Part shown: in pieces, positions 15,462 through 23,682 of the stretch | How the letters are laid out: every line of letters begins with the position of its first letter | Numbering within the stretch: position 1 is the stretch's first letter | Assembly (NCBI GenBank): GCA_900541975.1 | Contig: UQLR01000016.1 | Coordinates: 1 to 52,721 of the forward strand | From: an uncultured Oscillospiraceae bacterium | GTDB lineage: Bacteria > Bacillota > Clostridia > Oscillospirales > Acutalibacteraceae | DNA length: 52,721 bases | Direction of reading: 5' to 3' | Made by a program: the position numbers and the translations under genes | Notes under the pieces: generated by a model | What the model was told of the DNA's origin: nothing | The model's database searches: none | Seen by the model: only the letters and a program-made list of their open reading frames with translations

Positions 15462-15878
15462 ATGGCACAGGCAAAGAAGGCAACCCCTGCAAAAGCAACG
15501 GAGACAAAGGCTGCTGCCGCAAAGGCGACAGAAGGAAAAACAAGCGCCTCAAAGGCAGCGCCGGTAAAAACAGAAGCACCGAAGGCTGCAGCTGCAAAAG
15601 CAACGACAACCGCTAAAAAAACAACCGCAGCAAAAACGGCAGCCACAAAAAAGGCGCCTGCAAAGAAAGCTGCAGAGGTTTCTTTGTTTATCGAATTTAA
15701 TGGCGTAAAGGTTCCTGCGGAAGAGATTATCAAGAACGTAGAAGCAACTTATAAGGCGCAGGGCGGCAAGGCCGCTATTAAAACTCTTGAGGTTTACGTA
15801 AAACCGGAAGAAAACGCGGCATATTTTGTTGTAAACGGTGAACTGGAAGGCAACAGAATGGACGTTTATTTTTGCTGA
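15462..15878 (+). CDS. DUF6465 protein with Lys/Ala-rich histone-like tail
   Basis: This 138-residue protein has two parts. Residues 1-70 are a low-complexity Ala/Lys/Thr tail with repeated AAKAT, KKTTAAKTA and KKAPAKKAA units, like histone H1 or bacterial Hc1-type tails. Residues 72-138 form a small folded domain (VSLFIEFNGVKVPAEEII ... EVYVKPEENAAYFVVNG ... GNRMDVYFC) of the DUF6465 type. I chose ATG 15462 with a GAAAGAAGG site. Its perfect promoter and terminator suggest an abundant product. A role in nucleoid organisation or nucleic-acid binding is inferred only from the tail. Confidence 0.8.
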   Translation: MAQAKKATPAKATETKAAAAKATEGKTSASKAAPVKTEAPKAAAAKATTTAKKTTAAKTAATKKAPAKKAAEVSLFIEFNGVKVPAEEIIKNVEATYKAQGGKAAIKTLEVYVKPEENAAYFVVNGELEGNRMDVYFC

Positions 15879-15904
15879 TCCAAAAATGGTTTAAAGAAAT
15901 ACAA

Positions 15905-15941
15905 AGCAGCTTCTTATCAAGAGATAAGAAGCTGCTTTTTT
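15905..15941 (+). terminator. Terminator of the DUF6465 gene
   Basis: AGCAGCTTCTTATC (15905-15918) pairs perfectly with GATAAGAAGCTGCT (15923-15936), loop AAGA, followed by a T-run to 15941. A weaker role from the right for the convergent metH gene is possible. Confidence 0.9.
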
Positions 15942-16014
15942 GCCTGCAAAATATTTGTTATATAAGAAGGGCAGTCGTTCCAAATTCAAACTTTCTTCTC
16001 CAACGTTTTTTTAC

Positions 16015-18369
16015 TCACCCCAAAACCAGCCGCGCCGTATCTACGCTTTCCTTGGCATCCCTGCAATAATAATCCGCACCGATCTTTTGCGCATATTCTG
16101 CGGTAAGTACCGCGCCGCCCACCATTATCTTGCAGCTGCAGCCGCTTTTCTTCAGCAATGCAATAGTGTCTTCCATTGCGCACAGCGTGGTCGTCATCAA
16201 TGCGGACAATCCCACCAGCCGTACCTTGTTTGCGCGCACCGCATCCAGCACTGCCTGCGGCGAAACGTCCTTTCCCAAATCTAAAACGGTGTAGCCGTAA
16301 TTTTCCAGCAAAACCTTCACAATATTTTTTCCGATATCATGTATGTCGCCCTTAACGGTGGCAAGCACAATTTTCCCTTTGCTGACGGGCGCATTTTTAT
16401 CGTCCGCCAGCTTTTTTTTAATAACCTCAAAGCAGCTCTGTGCCGCTGTCGCGCTTTGGATCAGCTGCGGCAAAAAAATCTTTCCCTGCTCAAACTGCAC
16501 GCCTGTTTTGTCCAGCGCGGGGATTAAAATGCCATTTACAATATCCATCGCGGCGGTTGTTTCCAAAAGCTTTTGCGTCAGGCGGGCGCAATCGCTCTTT
16601 AAACCGTTTTCTATCGCGTAAGGAAGATCTATTTCGCCGGAACCCTCTGTCTTCCTCCGCTCGTTTCCTTCGTTATATGCAGCAATAAACGCCGCGGCGT
16701 TTTTGTCTATATTTGCAAGCAGCCTGTAGGCGCGCACCGCACCTGTCATTGCGGCGGCATTTGGATTAATAATCGGCAGATCCAGCCCGTTTTGCAGCGC
16801 CATCGCAAGAAACGTTGCGTTTACCAGCTCTCTGTTAGGCAGTCCAAACGATATGTTCGAAACGCCAAGCGCCGTTTTTACCCCCAGTTCTTCCTTTACG
16901 CGCCTAAGCGCCAAAAGCGTCTGCATGGCGCCCTCCTGCTCAGCAGAAGCTGTAAGCGTTAAACAGTCAATAAAAATATCGCCCTTTTCAATGCCCAGCG
17001 CGCATGCCCGGTCTACAATACGTTTTGCTATGGCAAAGCGTTCTTGCGCTGTTTTGGGGATTCCATTTTCATCAAGCGTCAGCCCTATTACCGCCGCGCC
17101 ATACTTCTTTACAAGCGGCAGCACTGTACAAAGCGACTTTTCCTCCCCATTTACAGAATTCACCACCGGCTTCCCGTTATATACGCGCAACGCCGCTTGT
17201 AAAACCTGTGGGTCGGTAGAATCAATCTGCAGCGGTGCGTCTGTTACGCTCTGCAGCGCTTTGACAGCTTTGACCATCATATTTTTTTCGTCAACCTCCG
17301 GCAGGCCTACGTTCACATCTAAAATTTCTGCGCCCGCGCGCACCTGTTCAATCGCCTGGGCCAAAATATAGTCCAGGTCGTTGTTTTTCAACGCCTCTTT
17401 AAAACGCCTTTTGCCGGTGGGATTGATCCTCTCTCCCACAATCCTTGGGGAATCTGTCCGCACTGTTTTTACCGCGCTGCACACAGCATGCGGTACCTGT
17501 ACCTGTCTTTTTACAGGCGTATGGCTGCAAAGCTCCTTTTTTACCTGGCGCATATATTCCGGCGTTGTACCGCAGCATCCGCCCACAATCTGTACGCCCA
17601 GCGGCAAAAGGCGGCTTACGCTTTCTGCAAAATCCTGCGGCGTTACATTATATTGGTTTGTCACAGGGTCGGGCAATCCGGCGTTGGGCTTAACCGCAAT
17701 GGGAAGCTTTGTCCATTTTGTAAGCTCTCCGATAACCGGGTACAGCTCATCTGGCCCCAGTGAGCAGTTGACGCCTATTGCATCTGCCCCCAACCCGGAA
17801 AGCGTAAGTGCCATAGCCGGCACGGAACAGCCTGTAAACGTACGCATATTCTGCTCAAACGTCATCATACACATGACCGGCAGCGCGCTGTTTTCCTTTG
17901 CAGCAAGCAGCGCCGCCTTGAGCTCATACAGGTCGGTCATTGTTTCCAGTACAATCAAATCTGCACCCTGCCCAGCCAGCACCTGCTCCTTAAAAATTTC
18001 GTATGCCTGCTCAAAAGCAAGCGCGCCGTTTGGCTCCAGCAGCTGGCCCACAGGGCCTATATCCAGCGCCACAAGCGTGTTTGTCCCTTCGCATGCACGC
18101 CGGGCGTTTTTCATCGCCGCGCCTATAACCTGTTGCACGCTTGCCTGGTGTCCGGAAAGCTTATAACGGTTTGCGCCGAAAGTGTTGGTATAAACCACCT
18201 GCGCACCCGCTTGTATATATTCCCTGTGAACCTGCACAATTTTATCAGCATGGGTTAAAGACAGCAGCTCCGGCATCTCCCCGGCCTTAAGCCCCTTTGC
18301 CTGGAGCATGGTTCCCATAGCCCCGTCAAGCATAATAAAGCCGCCGCTCTCCAAAAGTGTTTTAAACAC
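16015..18369 (-). CDS. metH: Cobalamin-dependent methionine synthase without activation domain
   Basis: This enzyme transfers a methyl group from 5-methyltetrahydrofolate via cobalamin to homocysteine. In 784 residues the homocysteine domain (1-~290) carries zinc ligands in GVNCSLGP (near 199) and GGCCGT (C265, C266). The pterin domain spans ~305-560 (VGERINPTGKRRFKEAL; DVNVGLPEVDEKNM). The cap and B12 domain span ~570-784, with the cobalt-ligand His677 in GDIHDIGKNIV. The fourth, SAM-dependent reactivation domain of E. coli MetH is missing; it is encoded by the upstream gene, which overlaps this one by eight bases. With metF it forms a complete methyl-transfer operon. Confidence 0.95.
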   Translation of the reverse strand: MFKTLLESGGFIMLDGAMGTMLQAKGLKAGEMPELLSLTHADKIVQVHREYIQAGAQVVYTNTFGANRYKLSGHQASVQQVIGAAMKNARRACEGTNTLVALDIGPVGQLLEPNGALAFEQAYEIFKEQVLAGQGADLIVLETMTDLYELKAALLAAKENSALPVMCMMTFEQNMRTFTGCSVPAMALTLSGLGADAIGVNCSLGPDELYPVIGELTKWTKLPIAVKPNAGLPDPVTNQYNVTPQDFAESVSRLLPLGVQIVGGCCGTTPEYMRQVKKELCSHTPVKRQVQVPHAVCSAVKTVRTDSPRIVGERINPTGKRRFKEALKNNDLDYILAQAIEQVRAGAEILDVNVGLPEVDEKNMMVKAVKALQSVTDAPLQIDSTDPQVLQAALRVYNGKPVVNSVNGEEKSLCTVLPLVKKYGAAVIGLTLDENGIPKTAQERFAIAKRIVDRACALGIEKGDIFIDCLTLTASAEQEGAMQTLLALRRVKEELGVKTALGVSNISFGLPNRELVNATFLAMALQNGLDLPIINPNAAAMTGAVRAYRLLANIDKNAAAFIAAYNEGNERRKTEGSGEIDLPYAIENGLKSDCARLTQKLLETTAAMDIVNGILIPALDKTGVQFEQGKIFLPQLIQSATAAQSCFEVIKKKLADDKNAPVSKGKIVLATVKGDIHDIGKNIVKVLLENYGYTVLDLGKDVSPQAVLDAVRANKVRLVGLSALMTTTLCAMEDTIALLKKSGCSCKIMVGGAVLTAEYAQKIGADYYCRDAKESVDTARLVLG

Positions 18370-19039
18370 AGCGTTCGCCCGCCTTTCTAAATGCGCAGCG
18401 TTCCCGCAGGGTACAGTCTGTGCAGCTGCGCCTTTTTTTCTTTATCTCTTCTCTGGAAAGCCCGACCACGGCTGTTACCGATTTTGCCGGCGTAAGCATA
18501 CAGCTTTCGTTTGTACAAACGCCAATTTTGCGCGGTGCGTCCAGCACGTTTAAAAAGTCCCGCTGCAGTGTAACGGGCAAGTCGCCGTATCCGGGACTGA
18601 ATCGCCAGGTTTTATAATACTGCGTGAAATCCCGGCCAATCTGATCTTCCAACTTCTGGCACAGTTGTTCCACCGCAACGCTTGCCAGCGCATCCAATAC
18701 AACCGCCTTCGCCATATCCTCCACCTGTGCTTTACGGATCAGCCCGTCTATCCCGGCAGAAATCGTTGCACATAGTAAAACCGCCTTCTCACAGCCTTCC
18801 AGATGGCTGTATATCTCTTTTCCGGTCAGCAACAACCCGCAGTTCGCAAGCGCCACGCCGCCGGGCGTATGCGTGCTTTCAAAGCAACGGTAAATATATG
18901 CGGGCTTTGCTGCGGCAAGCAGCTCTTTTTCACAATCCTCCAGCAACCGCGCTGTAGCCGCATCGGGCGTTTTTCCCTGCATGCCCAAATACCGCAGCGC
19001 CTCTGTATGGTCCAGGCTTTCCAGCTTGATCAATCCCAT
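18362..19039 (-). CDS. Stand-alone methionine synthase reactivation-domain protein
   Basis: This 225-residue protein corresponds to the B12-dependent methionine synthase activation domain (Met_synt_B12), which uses SAM and an electron donor to rescue oxidised cob(II)alamin. Visible features are an N-terminal EALRYLG region, LLCATISAGIDGLIRKAQ, and the conserved KTWRFSPGYGDLP, where the Arg and PGY bind SAM. The C-terminus adds a Cys cluster C-x2-C-x5-C-x7-C (SCTDCTLRERC ... ERC) that is absent from fused MetH and could hold an Fe-S cluster or zinc. The gene overlaps metH by eight bases and lies 20 bases after metF. Confidence 0.88.
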   Translation of the reverse strand: MGLIKLESLDHTEALRYLGMQGKTPDAATARLLEDCEKELLAAAKPAYIYRCFESTHTPGGVALANCGLLLTGKEIYSHLEGCEKAVLLCATISAGIDGLIRKAQVEDMAKAVVLDALASVAVEQLCQKLEDQIGRDFTQYYKTWRFSPGYGDLPVTLQRDFLNVLDAPRKIGVCTNESCMLTPAKSVTAVVGLSREEIKKKRRSCTDCTLRERCAFRKAGERCV

Positions 19040-19059
19040 CGGCTCCTAACAAATAAATT

Positions 19060-19923
19060 TTAAAGCAATGTCTTTATGCTTTCACTAATGCGCCTTGCAA
19101 CATACGGGTTATTCATCGTATACAGATGTATGCCGTCAACACCGTTAGAAATCAGGTCAACAATTTGGTCAACTGCATAGGCAATTCCTGCGTCGCGCAT
19201 GGCTTCTGGGTTTTCCCCATATTTCTGCATAATTTTTGTAAATTTTACCGGCAGTCCTGCACCGCTGATAGATACCATCCTTTCAATCTGTTTTCTGTTG
19301 ACCACCGGCATAATGCCCGCCTCTATCGGCACATTGATTCCCGCAATCTGACACCGCTCACGAAAGCGGTAAAAACTCTGGTTGTCAAAAAACAACTGCG
19401 TAATCAGATGCTGCGCACCCATTTCTACTTTTTTGCGCAGGTTTAAAATGTCTTCAACCCCGTCCTTTGACTCCATATGTACCTCCGGGTAGCATGCGCC
19501 CGAAATTCCAAAACCCTGGTCGCATTCCCGGATAAACCGTACCAGATCGCTTGCATGGCAAAAATCCATTTTAGGCGGAATATCCGGGTTCCTGTCGCCA
19601 CGCAAAGCCAAAATATTTTCAACATGGTTGTTCCGCAGTTCCTGCAAAATCGCCCGGACCTCTTCTTTGGAATTGTTCAGGCAGGTCAAGTGCGCCATGG
19701 CCTCTATCCCATAAGTATTTTTTATTCGCGAAGCAATCTCGCAGCTTGTCTGTGCAGCGCCCCCGCCGCCTGCACTGTAGGTTACGCTGATAAAATCGGG
19801 CTTTAAATCACCCAGCTGTTCCAACGTATTGTATATGGTTTCAATCGGGCTTGTCTTTTTGGGTGGAAAAATTTCAAAAGAGAAAACCGTTTTTCCTTTG
19901 CGAAATTTATCTTTTATATGCAT
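19060..19923 (-). CDS. metF: Methylenetetrahydrofolate reductase
   Basis: MetF reduces 5,10-methylene- to 5-methyl-tetrahydrofolate, the methyl donor for MetH. The 288-residue TIM-barrel protein has the opening FSFEIFPPKK (about 14-23), the FAD-binding LALRGD motif (near 120), and the conserved LITQLFFDNQSFYRF and GIMPV segments. I chose ATG 19923 with an AAAGGATAGGG site because the family starts close to FSFEIFPP; an in-frame extension to 20001 would run through the upstream hairpin. It is the first gene of the metF-activation-metH operon. Confidence 0.95.
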   Translation of the reverse strand: MHIKDKFRKGKTVFSFEIFPPKKTSPIETIYNTLEQLGDLKPDFISVTYSAGGGGAAQTSCEIASRIKNTYGIEAMAHLTCLNNSKEEVRAILQELRNNHVENILALRGDRNPDIPPKMDFCHASDLVRFIRECDQGFGISGACYPEVHMESKDGVEDILNLRKKVEMGAQHLITQLFFDNQSFYRFRERCQIAGINVPIEAGIMPVVNRKQIERMVSISGAGLPVKFTKIMQKYGENPEAMRDAGIAYAVDQIVDLISNGVDGIHLYTMNNPYVARRISESIKTLL

Positions 19924-19958
19924 TTTCCCTATCCTTTCTTCCTCGGTTTTTAAGGAAA

Positions 19959-19990
19959 GCGCATTTGGCAAATGCTTCCGCCAAATGCGC
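19959..19990 (-). terminator. Hairpin between the Tim44-like gene and metF
   Basis: GCGCATTTGGC (19959-19969) pairs with GCCAAATGCGC (19980-19990). On the minus strand the T-tract after it is interrupted (TTTCCTTAAAA), so it is a weak terminator of the Tim44-like gene. I see no clear promoter for metF after it; partial readthrough could transcribe the methionine operon. No SAM or cobalamin riboswitch is visible in the short gap. Confidence 0.55.
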
Positions 19991-20018
19991 CTGATCGCCA
20001 TATGGAAACAATTCTTGT

Positions 20019-21053
20019 TTACTGCGGCCTGTCGCCCTCGTTTTTGTCTTTCTCGCTCTGCGCGCCGTCATCCTGGATGATAACGCCTGTATTATCTATA
20101 TGGACTCCCGGCTTGACCGCATCCATTTCTGCAAGCACCCAATCAAATTCACCGGTGGTGATAATACTGCCGCAATATTCGCACTTGCCTGCGCTTGTAA
20201 CCTGCATTGGTGCACCGCAGTGCGGACAGGATTTGGAAACGGCGGTGCTGGCTGCGTCCTTTGTTTTTACTCCCGTCTTCCGCATAAACGTAAGTACATA
20301 ATCCAGATAACAATCTGTATTGGGGTCGCCCTTTAATACCTTGCGGCTCTGTTCGTCTATAATATAGTCTACCATACGCGTAGACATGTATACCGTCAGG
20401 TATTCGTATTGGTTGTCGCGCACATATTTGTGCAAATATGCCTGACGGATATTAATCCGTTCAATTATATTAATCCGTTTTAATTGAATATATTCCTGCA
20501 GCTGCATCTCATGCTGCCGGAAAAGCTCTTCCTTTTCAAACGGGCGAATTTTCGACCAGTCGCGCGCCGTCCACGCCTGCTGCAGCGTTATAAACACTTC
20601 CTTGGTCCATGCTATAAATTTATCGTTGCTAAAGTTCGGGTCAACCTGTGTAATCGCGGGCAGAATACTCGCCTCGTGGTTTTGCGGCTGTTGCACCGGC
20701 ATACTGCCTGGTCCGACAGGCGGGCGCTTTGCCTTTTTCATCTTATCAAACACAAGAATCAAAATAACCAGCAAGACAAATATGCCTACAACTATGCCGA
20801 TCCCGCCTCCGCCGGAGCCGTCGCCATCGTCATCCCCGCCAAAGAAGATAACTCCGCCACCGTAATCTCCACCGTAATCTCCTCCATAATTTCCGCCGTT
20901 GTAACCGCCTCCGTAGTTGCCGCCACCGTAATCATTGTAATTGCCAACGTCAAGCGGCCTTGCCTGTAAAGCGCCTGCTCCCATACAACCCGCCGCAATC
21001 AGAAAGCATACCACACATACGGACAAAAAAACTGCAACAAGCCGTCTCCTCAT
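20019..21053 (-). CDS. Tim44-like domain membrane protein with Gly/Tyr-rich segment and zinc ribbon
   Basis: In 344 residues there is a signal or anchor sequence (about 7-28), a Gly-Tyr-Asn/Asp repeat (NYGG/DYGG units, about 37-70), an acidic stretch, and a second membrane helix (GIGIVVGIFVLLVILILVF, ~84-102). A soluble Tim44-like domain follows (~140-260; FITLQQAWTARDWSKIRPF is typical), then a zinc ribbon CPHCGAPMQ ... CEYCGS (~275-297). The layout of signal, low-complexity loop, helix, Tim44-like domain and zinc ribbon is known in Firmicutes, but its function is not established. The Gly-rich loop would be outside and the Tim44/zinc part inside. Confidence 0.8.
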   Translation of the reverse strand: MRRRLVAVFLSVCVVCFLIAAGCMGAGALQARPLDVGNYNDYGGGNYGGGYNGGNYGGDYGGDYGGGVIFFGGDDDGDGSGGGGIGIVVGIFVLLVILILVFDKMKKAKRPPVGPGSMPVQQPQNHEASILPAITQVDPNFSNDKFIAWTKEVFITLQQAWTARDWSKIRPFEKEELFRQHEMQLQEYIQLKRINIIERINIRQAYLHKYVRDNQYEYLTVYMSTRMVDYIIDEQSRKVLKGDPNTDCYLDYVLTFMRKTGVKTKDAASTAVSKSCPHCGAPMQVTSAGKCEYCGSIITTGEFDWVLAEMDAVKPGVHIDNTGVIIQDDGAQSEKDKNEGDRPQ

Positions 21054-21190
21054 GTAGAATCCCCATTTCCTTATAAATATGCTTTTATTGTACCATAGGA
21101 TCTACCGCGCCTGCAACAAAAAATAGAAGCTCCTTTATTTGCACAGACTTTCACAACACTATTGTTTTTCTTATTACCGCATCCAAATTT

Positions 21191-21240
21191 AAACATTTGT
21201 TCGATTTTTCTTGACGAAAACATTTGTTCTGGTGTATACT
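21191..21240 (+). promoter_or_regulatory. Promoter with two LexA-like boxes before the radical SAM pair
   Basis: -35 TTGACG (21211-21216) and -10 TATACT (21235-21240) are separated by 18 bases. Identical 12-mers AAACATTTGTTC occur at 21191-21202 and 21218-21229, 27 bases apart. The second sits between -35 and -10. Both fit the Gram-positive LexA half-site layout AAC-N4-GTT, and the first ends in GTTCG. Confidence 0.6.
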
Positions 21241-21264
21241 GAACCCTGTCAGGAGGAATGCAAA

Positions 21265-22581
21265 TTGGAACTGCTCGATAAGCTTAAAATCTTAACCGAC
21301 AGCGCTAAGTACGACGTAGCCTGTACCTCCAGCGGGGTCGACAGAAGAAACGGGAAGCGCGGTATAGGCAATGCCGCCGGCTGCGGCATTTGTCATACCT
21401 TTTCTGCCGACGGGCGTTGCGTGTCTCTGCTTAAGGTGCTCATGACCAATATCTGTATTTATGACTGTGCTTACTGCGTGAACCGACGCAGCAACGACCT
21501 TCCACGCGCCGCTTTTACGCCGCACGAATTAGCCGAACTTACCATACAGTTTTACAGGCGCAATTATATAGAAGGCCTGTTTTTAAGCTCCGGCGTAATA
21601 AAGAGTCCCGACTATACCTGCGAGCAGCTCATAAAAACGGTTGAACTTTTGCGGCATACACACCATTTTTACGGTTACATCCACGCAAAAGCCATACCCG
21701 GTGCAGATCAGGCACTGCTGACCCGGCTGGGGATGCTGGTTGACCGTATGAGCGTTAATATTGAACTGCCAAGCCAGAAAAGCCTGCGGTTGCTGGCGCC
21801 CGACAAATCCAAAACCTCCATCTTAGACCCTATGGGCTTTATCAGCGGCAGGCTGCGTGAAAACAGACATGAGCTGGCGCAATACCGCCATGCGCCGCGC
21901 TTTGCTCCAGCCGGGCAAAGCACCCAGATGATCATTGGCGCTACGCCGGACACAGATTATCAAATTTTAAAACTGAGCAGCGCGCTTTATAAGAAATACC
22001 AGCTTAAACGTGTATTTTTCTCCGCCTATATGCCGGTTTCTTCCAATCCCCTGCTTCCCGCTGCCGGCACACCGCCGCCGCTCTTGCGGGAACACCGCCT
22101 TTATCAGGCCGACTGGCTGCTGCGTTATTACGGCTTTGAGGCAGACGAACTGCTTGATGAGTGCCATCAAAGCCTAAACCCGTTGGTCGACCCCAAATGC
22201 AACTGGGCGCTTAACCATATGGAACGCTACCCTGTTGAAGTAACACGCGCGACGTATCAGGAGTTGCTGCGCGTACCGGGGATCGGCATTACAAGCGCCA
22301 AACGGATTATAACTGCACGGAAAGCCGCTCCTTTAAGCTACAGCGGTTTGAAAAAAATGGGGGTTGTGCTTAAGCGGGCACAGTATTTTATTACTGTAGA
22401 AGGCAAATGCAACGAAGGCCTGCGTGTTACGCACAACGGCATTCTGCGCAGCCTTATTTCCCAACAGGAGCCGGAGTTTGCGCGCCGGCGGTTGCCTGTG
22501 CAGTATGAACAGCTCAGTCTGTTCCCTGAAAACAGTTTTGAGACAGAGGAGGCTTGGGCATGTTTGCATGCGGGAACGTAG
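21265..22581 (+). CDS. Putative DNA modification/repair radical SAM protein (TIGR03916 type)
   Basis: This 438-residue protein has the radical SAM cluster motif CIYDCAYC (CxxxCxxC, about residues 72-79). A second Cys pair lies before it in GCGICHTF (about 51-58). Near the C-terminus a helix-hairpin-helix motif, LLRVPGIGITSAKRIITAR (about 333-351), points to DNA. This matches the family of radical SAM proteins linked to uracil-DNA-glycosylase-like proteins. Start choice: TTG at 21265 with AGGAGG eight bases upstream, consistent with the homologous N-terminus (LELLDKLKILTDSAKYD). The gene overlaps the DUF4130 gene by 22 bases. The chemistry on DNA is not known. Confidence 0.9.
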   Translation: MELLDKLKILTDSAKYDVACTSSGVDRRNGKRGIGNAAGCGICHTFSADGRCVSLLKVLMTNICIYDCAYCVNRRSNDLPRAAFTPHELAELTIQFYRRNYIEGLFLSSGVIKSPDYTCEQLIKTVELLRHTHHFYGYIHAKAIPGADQALLTRLGMLVDRMSVNIELPSQKSLRLLAPDKSKTSILDPMGFISGRLRENRHELAQYRHAPRFAPAGQSTQMIIGATPDTDYQILKLSSALYKKYQLKRVFFSAYMPVSSNPLLPAAGTPPPLLREHRLYQADWLLRYYGFEADELLDECHQSLNPLVDPKCNWALNHMERYPVEVTRATYQELLRVPGIGITSAKRIITARKAAPLSYSGLKKMGVVLKRAQYFITVEGKCNEGLRVTHNGILRSLISQQEPEFARRRLPVQYEQLSLFPENSFETEEAWACLHAGT

Positions 22582-23375
22582 TATATGAATATGACGGCAC
22601 ACTGGACGGTTTTTTCTGCTGCGTATTTGAAAGCTTCCAGAAAAAGGAAACCCCGCTTGGTATACATCCGCTGTACGCGCCGCAGCTTACGCTTGGCTCT
22701 GTACGCTCTATCCATACAGATTTAAAAAAGGCCAGGCGCGTGCGCCGCGGCGTCTGTCAGAAACTATCGCGCGAAGCCCTCCGGCTGATGGAAAACGTCT
22801 ATTTAAGCTTTTTAGAACAAAAAGAGCTTTATATGCTTCAATTTTTACAGCAGGGTTTTGCCTCAGGAACCGATATACTGCGCCGCCTTGCAGACGATAC
22901 CGTCTCCACCCTACTCAAAGCCCAGCAGCATTTGTTAAACGAAAGCCACAGATACAAGCAGTTTATCCGTTTCTCCGCATCCGGACAAATCATGGCAAGC
23001 GTAATCCGGCCGCGCAACCAGGTGCTTCCGCTTATTGCACCGCATTTTATAGACCGGTACTCCGGAGAAGCTTTCCTGATCTACGATGCAACGCATGGTA
23101 TGGCGCTGGTTTACCGGCCCGGACAGGCGGCCATTGTGCCGGTCGACTCTTTTGTAATGGAAGCGCCGGACGAGGAAGAACAGTTATACCGCGACCTGTG
23201 GTGTGAATATTACGATACCATTGCTATAAAGGAACGGTATAATCCCAAATGCCGCATGACGCATATGCCCAAACGCTATTGGGATGTAATGACCGAATTC
23301 TGCCACAGGAGAAAACAACGTGCGAACAACAGCGACGCTGACAATCAGTCCAACGCCTTGTTTAAAATGGTTTAA
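22560..23375 (+). CDS. DUF4130 probable DNA metabolism protein (TIGR03915 type)
   Basis: This 271-residue protein is the constant partner of the radical SAM protein upstream. It opens with the family pattern of YEYDGTLDGFFCCVFESF, and contains LLKAQQHLLNESHRYKQFIRFS and the late KYNPKCRMTHMPKRYW-like segment (here RYNPKCRMTHMPKRYW). Some family members carry a C-terminal uracil-DNA glycosylase-like domain; it is absent here, where the protein ends in a short polar tail. ATG 22560 has AGAGGAGG seven bases upstream and lies within the end of the radical SAM gene, which gives translational coupling. A terminator follows at 23423. Confidence 0.9.
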   Translation: MFACGNVVYEYDGTLDGFFCCVFESFQKKETPLGIHPLYAPQLTLGSVRSIHTDLKKARRVRRGVCQKLSREALRLMENVYLSFLEQKELYMLQFLQQGFASGTDILRRLADDTVSTLLKAQQHLLNESHRYKQFIRFSASGQIMASVIRPRNQVLPLIAPHFIDRYSGEAFLIYDATHGMALVYRPGQAAIVPVDSFVMEAPDEEEQLYRDLWCEYYDTIAIKERYNPKCRMTHMPKRYWDVMTEFCHRRKQRANNSDADNQSNALFKMV

Positions 23376-23422
23376 TTTTAAACAATCTATTTCATAAACA
23401 TTTTTTATTGTATCGTTTTATG

Positions 23423-23453
23423 CGTTCCAGCCAAAGCTGGAACGTTTTTTTTT
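23423..23453 (+). terminator. Terminator after the radical SAM/DUF4130 pair
   Basis: CGTTCCAGC (23423-23431) pairs with GCTGGAACG (23436-23444), loop CAAA, followed by nine T. The stretch 23454-23610 beyond it is very AT-rich and holds no gene. Confidence 0.92.
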
Positions 23454-23614
23454 ACAAAAATAATTTTTTTGCTTCCACTTTCCCTAAGCAAAAATTATAT
23501 AAATACAAAGAAATTTGTTTATTTTTGTTTTATTAAGCACAATAAAATATATTCACACAATAAGTTATGTTAATTTTTACTAATAAAAATAAAAAAGTTT
23601 GTAAATTTAATCAA

Positions 23615-23669
23615 TTTAAATACAAAATAAAAAGTGCTATTCTTGAAATAAGGATTTATCTTGAAATAA
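23615..23669 (+). promoter_or_regulatory. Promoter and repeated motif before amylase 1
   Basis: A weak promoter, TTTAAA (23615-23620) with a 17-base spacer to TATTCT (23638-23643), places the start close to an 11-base direct repeat TCTTGAAATAA (23641-23651 and 23659-23669, period 18). The enclosed ATAAGGATTTATCTTGA (23648-23664) recurs before amylase 2 and, inverted, between the two genes. Confidence 0.5.
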
Positions 23670-23682
23670 TGGAGGAATGATG

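Noticed and set aside
19924..20018. Possible SAM or cobalamin riboswitch before the methionine operon
   Set aside because: The gap is only ~95 bases and holds just one simple hairpin; none of the conserved cores of those riboswitches is present.
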